Shown in pieces: positions 26,153 to 34,618 of a DNA stretch of 62,807 nucleotides. Position 1 is the first letter of the stretch, and the number at the start of each line of letters is the position of its first letter. Source of the stretch: Promethearchaeia archaeon (GTDB taxonomy: Archaea > Asgardarchaeota > Lokiarchaeia > Sigyniarchaeales > SOKP01); assembly GCA_029856105.1 (NCBI GenBank), contig JAHQWH010000011.1, positions 1 through 62,807 on the forward strand, in the 5' to 3' direction. Made by a program: the position numbers and the translations under genes. Below the pieces are notes generated by a model. It saw nothing but the letters and a program-made list of their open reading frames with translations, searched no databases and was not told the DNA's origin.

Positions 26153-28906
26153 TTAGTTGAGAAATAATAATTTACCAATAAAGCTTGTTAGGTCCACAAC
26201 TTTAATTTTGTTTTTTAATTCTTTTTTTTCATTTAAATAACAATTAAAGTGGGCTAAACACTTGGGGCAACTAACGATTAGATACTCGGCACCAGTATTG
26301 ATCGCTTCTTTAATACGAATAGCTTGAATCTCTCTGGAATACTCATTACAACTTATATAAGCGGATACACCACAACATAAAGCATCTTTTTTATTACTCT
26401 CCATCTCAACTAATTCAATGAATGGAATCTTATTCAATACTTCGCGGGGTGCATCGTAAACATTACTTAATCGTCCTAGTCTACATGCATCATGATATGT
26501 AACTCTAATTTTTTCAGAAATTGGGAATTTAACATCGTCTATCAAATGTTCTTTTAGGATGTACTCTGTTATGTGATAAATCTCAAAGTTAAACTCATCA
26601 GTTCCTTCAAATAATTTTGGATACTCAAATTTCCATGTATAGTAACCCTCTGCACAACTAAGTATTAATGTTTTTACTCCAGCATCGTTGAATAATTGAA
26701 CATTGTGTCTTGCTAACTTTTCAAATGTATTAGTATCTCCTTGCCATAAATTATCGTGTCCACAACATTTTTCGTTTGAAAGAACTACAGGCACGATTTC
26801 TTTTTGGTTTAAAAGACCTATTACTACTCTTGGAATCTTAAGGAAATCCAACGCACTATAATAAGGAACAACGGGTTGTATACCATAACTACATTCTTGT
26901 ATATTAGATTCGTCGCATGAATTTATGTAAACATCTAATTTTTGATCTATACTACAACAAATATTGCAATGTAAACACCTACTTGCTTCCTGGATTGCAC
27001 TTTCTTCCGTGAGAGGTAATTCGACCTCATTAAAGCTTCTTAATCTTTGCTGTATAGGTATAAAGTCTATACCTTCTCTGGGCATTTTACTGGCTTCTTT
27101 TTTAGGTATTGGAGCAAGTTTAGAATTTTTTCTAATGACTCTATTTTTTTTTAAATCAATTCCTCTAAGATATCGATCGATCGAAACCGCTGCATTATTT
27201 CCATGTCCTATGGCTCTAACAGCTATCCCTTCGCCTGGGATTACATCTCCTCCTGCAAAGATGTGGGGGATTTTGGTTTGCATTGTTAATTCGTCTGTTA
27301 TAATTTTCCCCCATCGATCTACTTCTAATTGGCCATGAGCAGCTTCTAAAAGCGTTAAATCTGTACCTTGTCCAATAGCAAGTATGAAAAAATCAAGCTC
27401 CATTCTAAATTCTGATCCTTCTATAGGAATTGGTCTTCTCCGACCAGATTTATCTAGTTCGCCAAGCTCCATCCGAATGCATTCTATTTCTTTTAGAATA
27501 CCTTCTTTATCTCCAATTGCTTTTATTGGATTTGTTAAAAATTGAAATTCAACTTTTTCTTCCTTTGCCATTTCAATTTCTTCTTCTTGAGCAGGCATTT
27601 CCTTTTCAGAACGACGATAAATCACTACGACTTTCTTGGCACCTAATCTTAAAGCAGTTCTTGCAGAATCCATAGCAACATTTCCTCCACCTACTACGCC
27701 TATAATTTTATCTTTGAAATCAAATTGTTTTTTTGTTAAATTTTTATCTTTGAGAAAATTTAGACCACATAAAACGTTCTTAAGGTTTTCTCCTTCCATT
27801 TTGAGTCCTAAACAAGTCTGTTGCCCTATCGAAATAAAAAAGGCTTTATAGCCCTGTTTTTCTAAATTTTCAAAAGATAATTTAGGTCCGACTGGAGTAT
27901 TTAATTTTATTTCAACTCCCATTTTTTCAATAAATTCAATTTCATAATCTAAAATATAGGCCGGTAAACGGTATCTTGGTATCCCAGATCGTAAAGTCCC
28001 TCCTTTATAAATTTCTGCTTCAAACACGGTAGGTTTATAACCTTGTCTCGCTAAAAAATAAGCTGCGGATAACCCTCCGGGACCAGCACCTATTATAGCT
28101 ACTTTTTCCTTAGTTTGTTTAACGGGTTTAATATTGGATTTTGCCTTATTGTTTAATTCCCAATCTGCGATGAATCTCTTTAAAGATCGAATACCAAGAG
28201 CTTCATCGATATCTTTGCGGTTGCATTCAAGCGCGCAAGGTTCTGTACAAACTCGCGCACATATCATGGGAAAGGGGTTGCTTTCCCTAATTAAATCAAT
28301 AGCTTCTTGAAATTTACCTTCCGCAATTAATGAGATATAACCTTGAACATCAACTCCTGCGGGACACGCATTAGAACACGGAGGAATGGAATTCATAAAA
28401 GGAAGGCAACCCATAAAATAGGCGATTTCCCCTTTGTTTGTAAATTTTAAATTAGTGTAATCTAAAAATCCGAGTTTGTTATCGATATTAACATTATCAT
28501 TTGCCATTAATTGAGGTAAACTTGAATATACTCTATCGTGATGACATTCAAGTTGTTCTGTCTGTAAAATCTCAGATTCGGAAGTAAGAGTGCGGAGACT
28601 TTTAATAATTTCTACAAAATCTACACCAGTATTATCCTTAAACATAGGACAATACTCCATGCATTGCCCACAAGTCAAGCAGTTCCAAATATTATTGTTT
28701 TCTAACGCTTCCTCTAGCGGTAGGAAAGTCAAATCAGTAATCAATTTTCTTGGAAAAAACGTACCTAAAAAACTTGTAGGACATACATTAACACAACGAT
28801 TACAATCGTAACAATAATTTGCGTTAGCTATTACTTTATTAATGACTTCACTATAAATTTTAGACTTTTCTTTTTTAACTCTTTCTATATCTTTAGATTC
28901 AGTCAT
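26153..28906 (-). CDS. HdrC-NfnB-HdrB-like triple fusion
   Basis: A 917-residue protein. Residues about 30-130 contain two [4Fe-4S] motifs of HdrC/GlpC type (CYDCNRCVNVCPTSF and CLTCGQCMEYCP). Residues about 165-600 are an NfnB/GltD module: CSNACPAGVDVQGYISLI, the FAD fold IIGAGPGGLSAAYFLARQG, the NADP fold GVVGGGNVAMDSARTALRLG and HIFAGGDVIPGEG. A further cysteine cluster (CLHCNICC) follows near 635. Residues about 680-917 are HdrB-like, with CCG-type motifs CCGHDNLW and CCGVSAYISCN that in HdrB bind the non-cubane clusters used to cleave disulfides. The protein should move electrons between NAD(P)H or ferredoxin and a thiol/disulfide pair. It lies convergent with the Mtd operon. The start ATG at 28906 gives a normal HdrC-like leader. 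Confidence 0.85.
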   Translation of the reverse strand: MTESKDIERVKKEKSKIYSEVINKVIANANYCYDCNRCVNVCPTSFLGTFFPRKLITDLTFLPLEEALENNNIWNCLTCGQCMEYCPMFKDNTGVDFVEIIKSLRTLTSESEILQTEQLECHHDRVYSSLPQLMANDNVNIDNKLGFLDYTNLKFTNKGEIAYFMGCLPFMNSIPPCSNACPAGVDVQGYISLIAEGKFQEAIDLIRESNPFPMICARVCTEPCALECNRKDIDEALGIRSLKRFIADWELNNKAKSNIKPVKQTKEKVAIIGAGPGGLSAAYFLARQGYKPTVFEAEIYKGGTLRSGIPRYRLPAYILDYEIEFIEKMGVEIKLNTPVGPKLSFENLEKQGYKAFFISIGQQTCLGLKMEGENLKNVLCGLNFLKDKNLTKKQFDFKDKIIGVVGGGNVAMDSARTALRLGAKKVVVIYRRSEKEMPAQEEEIEMAKEEKVEFQFLTNPIKAIGDKEGILKEIECIRMELGELDKSGRRRPIPIEGSEFRMELDFFILAIGQGTDLTLLEAAHGQLEVDRWGKIITDELTMQTKIPHIFAGGDVIPGEGIAVRAIGHGNNAAVSIDRYLRGIDLKKNRVIRKNSKLAPIPKKEASKMPREGIDFIPIQQRLRSFNEVELPLTEESAIQEASRCLHCNICCSIDQKLDVYINSCDESNIQECSYGIQPVVPYYSALDFLKIPRVVIGLLNQKEIVPVVLSNEKCCGHDNLWQGDTNTFEKLARHNVQLFNDAGVKTLILSCAEGYYTWKFEYPKLFEGTDEFNFEIYHITEYILKEHLIDDVKFPISEKIRVTYHDACRLGRLSNVYDAPREVLNKIPFIELVEMESNKKDALCCGVSAYISCNEYSREIQAIRIKEAINTGAEYLIVSCPKCLAHFNCYLNEKKELKNKIKVVDLTSFIGKLLFLN

Positions 28907-29279
28907 ATTAATTACTTTTCAGTCTTTAATCTTGTTAAATATAATTTACAGAAATTTATATATACTTTTATTATAGTACAAAAGATATATTTTTCACTAT
29001 AAGACATTAAAATATGCTTTTTGATAAATTTCTTTTTTGTATAGCTAAATTCTCAAAATTCTAATTTAATTCGATTTCATTTTAAAATTAGGGAATTTTA
29101 AATAAAATAAAAACTAAGTAAAAATTAATTTTAAAAAAAACATTATTTTTAGAGTGTTTAACATCAGAGGATTAGTTAGTGTAGAAGTTGTTCCTATGAA
29201 CAATCAACCTAATAAATAGTAGTTCTCTATATTAAATATTAAATCTCTTTATACTAAAAAAAATCAAAAACAAAATTTA
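28907..29279. other. divergent intergenic region before the AOR gene
   Basis: About 373 bases, AT-rich, between the triple fusion (minus) and the AOR gene (plus). It must contain both promoters. A frame of 21 codons (GTG at 29154 to TAG at 29217-29219, with VSVEVVPMNNQPNK) is open but too short to support as a gene. Nothing else is recognised. Confidence 0.45.
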
Positions 29280-29288
29280 GTGAAAATC

Positions 29289-31211
29289 ATGAGTAAAGCT
29301 AAAGATATAATTATACCCGAGGAAGTCAAAGGCTATTCCCAAGTGAGACTTGATGTCGACTTAACAAGCGGTAAAATAGGAAAATCAACTTTATCCAACG
29401 AGTTTTGCCGAGATTGGATTGGCGGTTATGGTTTTGGAGCAAAGGTTCTTTGGGACGAGTTAAAACCAGGTATAGACCCATTAAGTCCAGATAATGTGTT
29501 TGTTTGGGCTATTGGTCCATTCCCAACTACAATTTTACCAACTAGTTCTAAGTATGGCGTATTTGCTAAATCCCCATTAACGGGAATGTTTGGCATGGCT
29601 ATTTCTTCAGGTTCAGTTGGAGCCCAAGCCCGACGTGCGGGTGTTAATATGATCGTAGTAAAGGGAAGAGCTTCTGAACCCGTTTACATGGTTGTAGACG
29701 ATGAAGACTACTATTTAGAGCCATGTGAGAAAACTTTATGGGGAAAAGGAAATTTTGAAACAGAAGATATATTAAGAGAAGAATTTCAAGATCAGAGACT
29801 AGCTGTTATGTCAATAGGGCCATCAGGTGAGCGATTGAGCAAGTTGGGGTGCATTACAAACGATAGAAACCGACAAGCAGGTCGTACCGGTATGGGGGGC
29901 GTAATGGGAAGTAAAAACCTCAAAGCAATAGCATTTAGGGGCACTAAAGGAATTAAGGTTGCTCAACCCGCAGAATTTTATAAATTAGCTAAGAAACTGA
30001 TTAAAGTTGCTAATGGTCCTGCAACTGCAAAATATCGCGATTTAGGAACCCCAGCAGGAATAACCAGTTATAATAAGTTAGGAATGTTCCCTACTAATAA
30101 TTTTCGTGAAGGTACATGGGAAGAAATAGATAATGGCGCCTTTACAGGAGACACTCTTAATATTGATTGGGTTGTAAAAAAAGTAGCTTGTTCCCAATGC
30201 TCTATTGCGTGCGATCATTTAGCAAGAGTACCAAAAACTCACCCAGAATATCCTAATTTAGTAGCGTCAATAGATGTTGAAATGTGCTATTCATTTGGTT
30301 CAAATATGGGTAATTCTGATTGGCCAACGGTATTTAAATGCGTTCAATTGTGCGATGATTTAGGTATTGACGCGATCTCAGGCGGTGTAACGGCCTCTAT
30401 GGCTGCAGAATTGTTTGAACTAGGGCTTATAACTAAAAAAGATTTAGGTTATGAGTTACCATTCGGTTCAACGGTCAATTTAGTGAGATTCACCGAAGAA
30501 ATATGCCTTGGAAAAGGATTTGCAGGTGAAATCTTTGGAGATGGCTGTAGACAGGCAGGAATTCGATTAGAAGAAAAGGGAATAAAAAACGCTGGCTATT
30601 ACGGAATGCACATAAAAGGCTTAGAAATGCCCGCTTTTGACCTTCATGGTATGACGTCCTTTGCGGTTGGAGAAAGCGTATCTATTAGAGGCGCTTGCCA
30701 TTTAAGGAATGGAGCGTATGGACTCGATGCTAAAGGAAAGTTCGACAGGTTCGGATACGATAAAGGTCTCGAACGTGGTAAGTCAATAGTAGCAGTTGAA
30801 GATGTTTATGGCATAATTGATTCATACATAGTATGTAAATTCACTCGTGGAATTTATGAAAACGATGCAGAAATGGCAAAAGTATACGAACTTGTAACTG
30901 GTATTCCACACACAGAGCAATCAATGCTGACAAGAGGAACTGCAATAGTTACGCTTTCTAAATGTTTCAACATTCGAGAAGGCTGGACACGAGCAGACGA
31001 TCATCCTCCCGAAAAATTCTTCAAAGAAGCTCATACAAAAGGACCAGCGAAGGGCGTTACCTTAAAAGAAGATGGATATCAAAAATTATTGAACGGATAT
31101 TACGAAGCTAGAGGCTGGGACACGAAAACTGGAATTCCAACCGACGCAACTCTAAAGAAGTTAGGTTTGGATTTTGTTATTGGAAAATTAAAGCCAGCAG
31201 GAGGTAAATAA
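29289..31211 (+). CDS. tungsten-dependent aldehyde:ferredoxin oxidoreductase (AOR family)
   Basis: The AOR family oxidises aldehydes to acids, with electrons going to ferredoxin through a tungstopterin and one [4Fe-4S] cluster. The N-terminal pterin-binding region is present (GGYGFGAKVLWDELKPG, PTSSKYGVFAKSPLTG, GSVGAQARRAGVNMIVVKG). The cluster motif CSQCSIACDH is near residue 300, and a final cysteine is near the expected position about 500 (YIVCKFTRGIY). The length of 640 residues is close to the usual 605-630. The ATG at 29289 is chosen; a GTG at 29280 would add three residues. A ferredoxin gene follows after 4 bases, suggesting an AorAB-like pair. Confidence 0.92.
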   Translation: MSKAKDIIIPEEVKGYSQVRLDVDLTSGKIGKSTLSNEFCRDWIGGYGFGAKVLWDELKPGIDPLSPDNVFVWAIGPFPTTILPTSSKYGVFAKSPLTGMFGMAISSGSVGAQARRAGVNMIVVKGRASEPVYMVVDDEDYYLEPCEKTLWGKGNFETEDILREEFQDQRLAVMSIGPSGERLSKLGCITNDRNRQAGRTGMGGVMGSKNLKAIAFRGTKGIKVAQPAEFYKLAKKLIKVANGPATAKYRDLGTPAGITSYNKLGMFPTNNFREGTWEEIDNGAFTGDTLNIDWVVKKVACSQCSIACDHLARVPKTHPEYPNLVASIDVEMCYSFGSNMGNSDWPTVFKCVQLCDDLGIDAISGGVTASMAAELFELGLITKKDLGYELPFGSTVNLVRFTEEICLGKGFAGEIFGDGCRQAGIRLEEKGIKNAGYYGMHIKGLEMPAFDLHGMTSFAVGESVSIRGACHLRNGAYGLDAKGKFDRFGYDKGLERGKSIVAVEDVYGIIDSYIVCKFTRGIYENDAEMAKVYELVTGIPHTEQSMLTRGTAIVTLSKCFNIREGWTRADDHPPEKFFKEAHTKGPAKGVTLKEDGYQKLLNGYYEARGWDTKTGIPTDATLKKLGLDFVIGKLKPAGGK

Positions 31212-31215
31212 AAGA

Positions 31216-31770
31216 ATGTCAGCTATTAGCACTAAGAAAAGAGGCGGTGTAATTCATCAATTCATAGTTGTAGATCCGAAACTCTGCACTGGTTGCGAAA
31301 CTTGCGAGAGTGTTTGCTCTTTTGTCCACGACGCCGAATTTAACCCAATTAACACTCGAATCCATAGAGTTAGAATCGAACCAGTATTTAACATTGCTCT
31401 TGCCTGCCAGAAATGCGAGGATGCACCGTGCATTCGCAGTTGTCCCGAAAAAGCTTTGGAAAAGGACCCAGATACGGGTTCTATCATTGTAGATGACGAT
31501 AAGTGCAATGGATGCGGCTATTGTTGCAGAGCTTGCGAATTTGGAGCGATGACAATGCACGTAATAAGCCAAAAAGCGCTTGTTTGCGACCTTTGCGAAA
31601 ATATGAAAGACGAATTTGTCGAGGAAGGCGGTAAAAAGGAGCCTCAATGCATTCTAGTTTGCCCCAAAGAAGCCATAAGTTTGAAAAACGTAGAGCAAAT
31701 TGGCGAAGAGACCCGAATTGACGCTGTAAAACGCTTGTTTGGCGATGTTTCGGAATTTAGTAGCAAATAA
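31216..31770 (+). CDS. four-cluster ferredoxin-like electron-transfer subunit of AOR
   Basis: A 184-residue iron-sulfur protein of the HycB/CooF/DmsB family. It carries CTGCETCESVC, CQKCEDAPCIRSCPEKAL, CNGCGYCCRACEFGA and CDLCENMKDEFVEEGG ... PQCILVCPKEAI, a pattern fitting up to four [4Fe-4S] clusters. The gene follows AOR by 4 bases and is almost certainly in the same transcript. It likely takes electrons from AOR to another acceptor such as the nearby HdrA complex. Its ATG at 31216 has an AGGAGGTAAATAAAAGA leader within the end of AOR. Confidence 0.88.
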   Translation: MSAISTKKRGGVIHQFIVVDPKLCTGCETCESVCSFVHDAEFNPINTRIHRVRIEPVFNIALACQKCEDAPCIRSCPEKALEKDPDTGSIIVDDDKCNGCGYCCRACEFGAMTMHVISQKALVCDLCENMKDEFVEEGGKKEPQCILVCPKEAISLKNVEQIGEETRIDAVKRLFGDVSEFSSK

Positions 31771-31800
31771 TTTAATTTTTTTATCTTATTTTTATTCTAT
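31771..31800 (+). terminator. T-rich terminator after the AOR operon
   Basis: Successive T-runs (TTTAATTTTTTTATC, then TTATTTTTATTC) follow the ferredoxin stop directly. Confidence 0.5.
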
Positions 31801-32017
31801 TTATTTTTAGTATTTCAATTTATATCGTAAAATCTAAATTTAATAAGAGATAATTACAAGAATTTAAAACAAATTAAGTGAAGAGTAAGAATAATTGAAC
31901 TTTAATAAGAAGTATTATTTACAATATCATAATTATTTAATCAAATACAATTAATACAAATCGTTATAAGAATACATGTTTCAAATTAGGAGGATATAAT
32001 TATAAAAGGTGGAAAAA

Positions 32018-33979
32018 TTGTCTGAAGAACAGACCAATAGTAAACACAAAATCGGAGCATTTATATGTAGATGAGGAGTTAATATTGGGGGTATTTTAGA
32101 TGTGCCTAAAATTGTAGAAGAAGTCGATAAACTCGACGATGTTTACGCTTACGAGTATTTAAATTTGTGTACGTCTGGAGGAGCTGAATTTATTAAAGAA
32201 CAAATAGACGAAAAAGGCTTTGACAGAATTATCTTGGCTGCTTGAACTCCAATAACGCATGAACCAGTATTTCATGCTATTTTAAAAGAAGCAGGATTAC
32301 CACAAAGATATTTGGAATTTGTAAACATTAGAGAACATTGTAGTTACGTTCATCAAGCAATGGAAGTAAGAGACGAAGCTACACTTAAAGCAATAGAATT
32401 AGTAAAAGCAGGGATTTCAAGATCGCAATTTTTAGAAGAGATACCTACAAAAACAGTTCCTGTAAATCCTATATGTTTGGTTATTGGTGGAGGGATTGCT
32501 GGATTAAGTGCTGCAGTTGATTTGGGAGATGCGGGATATAAAGTTTATTTAGTTGAAAAGAAAACTACAATAGGCGGTAGAATGTCTCAGTTAGATCGAA
32601 CTTTCCCAACAGACGATTGCAGTATCTGAATATTGGGTCCAAAGATGCTTGAAGCTGATCGTCATCCAAATATAGAAATGCTTACTTATAGTGAAGTAAC
32701 AAAAGTCGAAGGATACATAGGTAATTTTCGAGTCCAAGTAAAAAGAAAACCTCGGTTTGTGGTTGAAAGCGAATGTACCGGATGTGGCGCGTGTACAGAA
32801 GTATGTCCTATATACGTTCCTAATTATTTCGATGAAAATCTGTCAGCTCGAAAGTGCATCGATATTTCATTTGCTCAAGCAGTTCCAGCAGTTTACGATA
32901 TTGTAAGAGATTCGTGCGTAGAATGTTTTGCATGTGTCGATTCTTGTGATCTGGAAGCAATTGACTTTAGCCAACAAGACGAAATAATAGAACTTGAAAT
33001 AGGAACAATAATTGTGGCAACAGGATGGGACATATATCAAGAAGACGATTATGGATACGGAAAATACGAGAATGTAATCACGCAAATCCAATTAGAAAGA
33101 ATTCTCGCTCCAAATGGTCCTATGTTCGGTCATTTGGTACGCCCCTCAGATGGAAAACGTCCGAAGAAAATATTATTCATTAACTGCGTAGGATCAAGAG
33201 ATGTAAAAAAGAATGCGTACTGTAGCGTAGTTTGCTGTAATTTATCTGTTAAAAATTCCAAGCTTATAATCTCAGAACATCCCGATACCGAAATTACTGT
33301 ATGTTATATAGATATGAGATGTGGGGGGAAGATGTATGAAGAGTATTATAAAAGAGCCAGAGACGCAGGAATTCTTTTCGTTAAAGGGATGGTAGGAAAT
33401 ATTGAAGAAGATCCATTAACAAAGAATCTTATCGTTCAATTTGAACCTGTTGGGACCGATACAATAGTAACAATGGAAGTTCATATGGTTGTTTTGTCAT
33501 CGGCGTCGCTACCATCTCAAGGTACAAAGGAGATTGCCGCTATAATGAATATCGAGAAATCACCTGATGGGTTCCTAAAAGAAGTTCATCCGCGTCTGGA
33601 ACCAATCAAGACGAAGGTTCCAGGTATTTACTTAGCTGGTTCTTGTCAAGGTCAAAAGTCTATTGACCTAACTGTAAGCCAAGCTAAAGGAGCAGCATCT
33701 TCAGCAGGCATTCCAATGGGTGCAGGAGAATACGTTATTGAATTAATACGCGCCCAACCAATAGACGAAAGATGCGCAAAATGTTATAAATGTATTGAAG
33801 CTTGCCCATACAAGGCAATTTCTATTAACGATGAAGGAACGATTGTTGTAGACGTAATAAGTTGCAGAGGTTGTGGAATTTGCGCTGCGATATGTCCTTC
33901 TAAAGCAATAGAATTAGCGCATTACAAAGACGTTCAATATACAGCTTATATTGACGAATTATTGCCAATTGAAGATTAA
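32018..33979 (+). CDS. hdrA: HdrA-type flavoprotein, selenoprotein with three in-frame UGA
   Basis: Heterodisulfide reductase subunit A carries FAD and several [4Fe-4S] clusters and bifurcates electrons. The frame runs 654 codons from TTG 32018, with AGGTGG 6-12 bases before it (a GTG at 32009 is possible), to TAA 33977. It passes three TGA codons at residues 19, 76 and 204. The local sequences are FICR-U-GVNIGG, LAA-U-TPITHEP and DDCSI-U-ILGPKM, and each replaces a cysteine conserved in HdrA (FICHCG, AACSP and CSxC). The FAD fold VIGGGIAGLSAAVDLGDAG is near 155. Ferredoxin motifs CTGCGACTEVCP, CVECFACVDSC, CAKCYKCIEACP and CRGCGICAAICP follow. The vhuD gene starts 13 bases downstream. Selenocysteine is the best reading, because UGA is used as an ordinary stop elsewhere in the window. 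Confidence 0.93.
32072..32074 (+). other. UGA recoded as selenocysteine, HdrA residue 19
   Basis: The TGA lies in FICR-U-GVNI, where HdrA proteins have the second cysteine of FICxCG. Confidence 0.88.
32243..32245 (+). other. UGA recoded as selenocysteine, HdrA residue 76
   Basis: The TGA lies in ILAA-U-TPITHEP, where the conserved HdrA sequence is AACSPxxHEP. Confidence 0.88.
32627..32629 (+). other. UGA recoded as selenocysteine, HdrA residue 204
   Basis: The TGA lies in DDCSI-U-ILGPKM. This is the position where HdrA of Methanococcus-type methanogens is known to carry selenocysteine. Confidence 0.92.
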
Positions 33980-33992
33980 AGAGGTAATTAAA

Positions 33993-34427
33993 ATGAGAGA
34001 CGACGATGTTAAAATTCTATCCTTTTTATGTTTAAAATGAGGTTATGGTGCAGCAGATATGGCGGGAACTATTAGAGCTCAATACCCCACATCTTTAAGA
34101 ACCGTTTTAGTTCCATGCACAGGAAGAGTCGGTGCGGATGTAATTATGAGAGGTTTTGGGAGAGGTGCTGACGGTATAATCGTTGTTGGATGATATCCTG
34201 GAGAATGCGATTATGAAAAAGGTAATTATTTTGCACATAGATCAATTGCTTATCTAAAAGAAGTGGTTAAAACCGTTGGACTTGACCCAAAAAGATTAAG
34301 AATGGAATATTGCAGTTCTGCGGAAGGTTCGAAATATCGTGAAGTAGTAATTTCTTTTGATGAAGAAATACGGAAACTTGGACCGAGCCCATTACGTAAA
34401 AAAAATAAAAACTCCTCTAAAAAATAA
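33993..34427 (+). CDS. vhuD: VhuD/MvhD-type [2Fe-2S] protein, selenoprotein with two in-frame UGA
   Basis: This 144-residue protein belongs to MvhD/VhuD, the small iron-sulfur subunit that links a hydrogenase or dehydrogenase to HdrA. The frame from ATG 33993 to TAA 34425 passes two TGA codons, at residue 16 (FLCLK-U-GYGAADMAG, where MvhD has a cysteine) and residue 67 (IIVVG-U-YPGECDYEKGNY, where MvhD has GCHPGDCHY). The remaining conserved parts, VPCTGRVGADVIMRGFGRGADG and MEYCSSAEG, match the family. It follows hdrA by 13 bases in the same transcript and is followed by a SECIS-like hairpin. No [NiFe] hydrogenase gene is present in the window, so its partner may be the FrhB-like protein downstream. 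Confidence 0.92.
34038..34040 (+). other. UGA recoded as selenocysteine, VhuD residue 16
   Basis: The TGA lies in CLK-U-GYGAADMAG at a conserved MvhD cysteine position. Confidence 0.88.
34191..34193 (+). other. UGA recoded as selenocysteine, VhuD residue 67
   Basis: The TGA lies in IIVVG-U-YPGECDY, where MvhD proteins have GCHPGDCHY. Confidence 0.88.
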
Positions 34428-34501
34428 ATGTGTTAGCTGATGAGGCTGAGTTAAAAAAACGAGAATTCAGCTGAAGAAATGGGAGCACCATATAGCACAT
34501 T
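34427..34501 (+). promoter_or_regulatory. candidate SECIS element, kink-turn type, in the vhuD 3' UTR
   Basis: A two-stem structure begins directly after the vhuD stop. The lower stem pairs 34427-34435 (AATGTGTTA) with 34493-34501 (TAGCACATT), nine pairs with one G-U. An upper stem pairs 34444-34452 (GGCTGAGTT) with 34464-34472 (AATTCAGCT), with two G-U pairs. Between them lie CTGATGA on the 5' side and CTGAAGA on the 3' side, the tandem G-A sheared-pair core of a kink-turn as in eukaryotic SECIS. The apical loop is A-rich (seven A), also as in eukaryotes. Archaeal SECIS elements lie in the 3' UTR, so the location fits. A single element would serve all five UGA codons of the two-gene transcript. 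The fold was drawn by eye. Confidence 0.75.
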
Positions 34502-34618
34502 AAAAATACACAATAAAAAAATGTTATAAAAATTAACATATCAAAAAAAAAGTTTTAAATTTATTAAAAAAATTAAATTAAAAACAAGAAAATAATTTAC
34601 AGTTTTGAGTTGGAAAAC

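Noticed and set aside
32018..34427. UGA read as tryptophan, or the region being pseudogenes
   Set aside because: UGA ends many other genes in the window (for example at 24357, 39662 and 40236), tryptophan is encoded by TGG throughout, and all five UGA codons fall only at conserved cysteine positions in two adjacent genes followed by a SECIS-like hairpin.
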